A DNA stretch of 64,000 bases, from the NCBI GenBank assembly GCA_029783825.1, contig JAREIK010009557.1:1-64000 (forward strand), read 5' to 3'. The notes beneath the pieces are model-generated. The model did not search any database and had not been told where the DNA came from. It worked only from the letters and a program-made list of their open reading frames with translations. Below, one piece after another: positions 61,471 to 64,000 of the stretch. Position numbers and translations under genes: made by a program. The DNA is from Sapria himalayana. Its lineage: Eukaryota; Streptophyta; Magnoliopsida; Malpighiales; Rafflesiaceae. Numbering within the stretch: position 1 is the first letter of the stretch; each line of letters opens with the position of its first letter.

Positions 61471-64000
61471 TATATATCTATCAATATATCTATAAAACTA
61501 ACTATCTATCTATATATCAATCTGTCTATCTGTGTATTTGTCTATCTCTCATTCTATTTGTTTATCTATCTATCTATCTATTAGTCTGGCTATCTCTCTA
61601 CCCATCTATCCATCGATTTGTCTAGATTTTTATCTCTCTACTTTACTATCTATCTACTAAAATGTCTATCTAACTGACTATCTATCTGACTGAGTATCTA
61701 TCTATATGTCTAATAATATATCTACCTATCTATTTATATGTCTATTAATCTATTTATCAATCTATGTATTTATTTGTCTATCTATCTATGTATCAATCTT
61801 TCTATCAATTTGTCTAACTATCTATCTAACTATCTATCTATAATAAATCTTTCTAACTATCTATCTATCTGTATATCTATCTTTCTATCAATCTTTGTAT
61901 CAATATGTGTATCTATCTTTCTACCTATTAGTCTTTCTATCTCTCTATCTATCCATTAATCTTTTTATCATTGCATATATCTATGTATTTGTCTTTTGAT
62001 ATATCTATCTATTTATCTATCTATCTATTTATTAATCTATTTATAATCTTTCTATCTATCTATCTCTTTATCTATCTGTCTATATATTGTCTATCTATTT
62101 TTCTATCTATATATCTATCTATCTATCAGTATATCTATCTAGTAATCTATCAATCTATTTGTTTATTTATCTGTCTATATATTAATTTATATATCAATAT
62201 ATCTATTTGTATATTTATGTTTCTATATATCCTTCTAATAATCTACATATCAATTAATATATATTAATTTATATATTTATTTATCCATCTATCAATCTAT
62301 CTATCTATGTGTCTATCTATCTGTTTGTCTATCTGTCAATCGATCTATCTATCTATATATTTATCTATTTGACTATCAATCTGCCTATCAATTGGTCTAA
62401 CTATATGATTATCAAAATGTGTAGCAATTTGTATATGAATCTGACAATCAATATATTTAACAATTTATCAATCAATATGTCTATCAATCAATCGATCTAT
62501 CTGTCTATCAATTTGTCTATCAATCTATGTATAAATCTATGTATATGTCTATATATCTATTGGTCTATTTATTTTTCTATCTATCTTTCTATCTATGTGT
62601 CTATCTATCTTTCTATCTATACATTAATATATATATATATCTATCTGTCTATCTATCTAACATTCTATATCTATATCTTTCTATATATCTATATGTCTAT
62701 CTATTTGTGCTTCTATCTATCTATTTATTTATTTCTTTATCTATCTAACTATCTATATATCTAATAACTTATCTATCTATTTTCTATTTATTTGCCTATC
62801 TATATGTCTATCTATATGTATATCTATATGTCTATCTATATGTATATCTGTCTATCTATCTATCTATCTGTCCATCTGTCTATCTATTTGTCTATCTATA
62901 GATCTATCTGTCTATCTACTATCTATATATCTATTTATATATCTATCTTTTGTATTTCTAACTATCTATCTATAAGTCAATCAATTGTAAATTGATTTGT
63001 CTATCCATCTACATATCAATTTATCTTTCAATCTATCTATCATTCTTTCAATCAATCTATTTATCAATTAATCTTCCTATATTATCTATAAATTTGTCTA
63101 TCAATTTATCTATCAATAATCTATCATTTTGTTTATCTATGTGTCTATCATTCTACATATCTGTCGACCTATTTGTCTATCTATCTATCATATCTCTAAT
63201 TGTCGATCTACCCATCTATCTATCTATCTTTCAATTGTTCTATCTTTCTCTCTAGTTATTTGTTAATCTATTTGTTTTTTTATCTTTCTATCTATCTGAT
63301 TATCTTTCTATCTATCTTTGCATTTAACTATTTGATTATCAATGATGTATCAATCAGTCTATCTAACTGCATATCTATTTTCTATTAATCTATCTATCTT
63401 TCTATCTTTGTATCTATCTATCTATCTATATATTACCTATCAATATATCTCTCTATCTATCTGAGTGTATAATAATATATCTATATCTGTTTATCTATCT
63501 ATCTAACTATCTATTTATCTAAAAATTAATCAAACTATTTATCTATCTACTTGTTTGTCTGTCTATCTATATATTGTTTTATCTATTTTTCTATCTATAT
63601 ATCTATCAATCTATCTATCTATTTCTACTAAATCTGTCTATCAATCTATCTATTAATTTATCTATATATCTATCAATATGTCTATCAAACCTTCTATCAA
63701 TCTGAATATCAATCTATCTATTAATGTGTCTATTTAACTGTCAATCTATCTTTCTATCTATGTGTTTATCTATTATCAATCTACCTATTATTTGTTTATT
63801 TTTTTTATCTTTCTATCTATCTCTCTATCAAATATTTATCAAATATTTCATCTGTATGTTTCAATTTTACTTTCTATATATTTACTTTCTATCTATCTAT
63901 CTATCCAACTGACTACAAACTATCTATCTATCTATATGTTTGTTTATCTGTCTCCTTTACTTTTGTCTATCTATCTTTCTATCTATCATTTATCAATCTA
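61471..64000. repeat. (TATC)n microsatellite array, at least 2.5 kb
   Basis: Tetranucleotide CTAT units with many TATT, TGTC, CAAT and AACT variants; runs off the window. It starts exactly where copy 1 has the intron 3' end TTTTTCTATATATAG (8540-8553). Open frames (SIYLSIYL-type peptides) are by-products of the repeat. Confidence 0.95.

Larger units (their letters stand above)
52616..64000 (+). mobile_element. CACTA (En/Spm) DNA transposon, copy 2, right end outside window
   Basis: The left terminus CACTACAAGAAAAT is at 52616-52629, followed by TTAGCTAG motifs. It has the same plan as copy 1: AT satellite, conserved leader, CT tract, tnpD-like gene, tnpA-like gene. A (TATC)n array replaces everything after the second intron's 3' end in the tnpA-like gene to the end of the window. 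The coding parts are better preserved than in copy 1 but still broken. The three bases before the terminus are TAT. Confidence 0.87.

Noticed and set aside
61738..63912. SIYLSIYL-type open frames in the last 2.5 kb
   Set aside because: Translation of (TATC)n only.
1..64000. tRNA, rRNA or riboswitch-type RNA genes
   Set aside because: I looked for the GTTCGA-type B box and rRNA words by eye and found no supported candidate; a covariance-model scan would be decisive.

Overview
The window is a gene-poor, very AT-rich, repeat-dense block of plant nuclear DNA. The plant assignment rests on the element types: CACTA (En/Spm) transposons with a Transposase_21 / DUF4218 / DUF4216 gene followed by a Ptta/En/Spm-type second gene; a plant L1-type LINE whose first ORF has a DUF4283-like region plus a CCHC knuckle and whose second ORF ends in RNase H; and a Ty3/gypsy LTR element whose primer site resembles the initiator-tRNA-Met type. 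The species cannot be told. I see no intact host gene, tRNA or rRNA, and every coding region found belongs to a mobile element and is broken.

Layout. (1) 1-14378: CACTA copy 1, left end outside the window. It holds an AT-rich satellite with a ~540-bp higher-order period, a CT-rich tract, a degenerate tnpD-like gene, a degenerate tnpA-like gene with a repeat-built coiled coil, a 23-bp minisatellite that switches strand at its end, and a right terminus. (2) 14379-16654: first (TTCTTATTC)n array. (3) 16655-19510: unassigned segment E. (4) 19511-46609: LINEs, all on the minus strand (D 22479-22550, A 24211-30655, B 33073-34445, C 43326-~44780), each with its 3' end joined by a short T run to a long (TTCTTATTC)n array. 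A Ty3/gypsy element (34608-42764, TSD CTTAT) sits inside the array of LINE C. A CACTA right-end fragment (to 45153) and an oppositely oriented array (45154-46609) follow. (5) 46610-52615: a second CACTA left end with ~50-bp subterminal repeats, a ~650-bp tandem duplication and AT-rich DNA without recognisable genes. (6) 52616-64000: CACTA copy 2, same plan as copy 1, cut in its tnpA-like gene by a (TATC)n array of at least 2.5 kb that runs off the window.

The main observation is the relation between mobile elements and simple repeats. The (GAATAAGAA)n tracts are the 3' tails of one LINE family, and successive LINEs appear to have entered the tails of earlier ones in a single orientation. Three CACTA termini and one LTR element also abut or lie in such tails. 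Both CACTA copies carry further tandem repeats (540-bp AT satellite, CT tract, 23-bp minisatellite, TATC array) at defined places. Nothing here forms a functional pathway; the elements are linked by nesting and target choice. Boundaries inside simple repeats are approximate.
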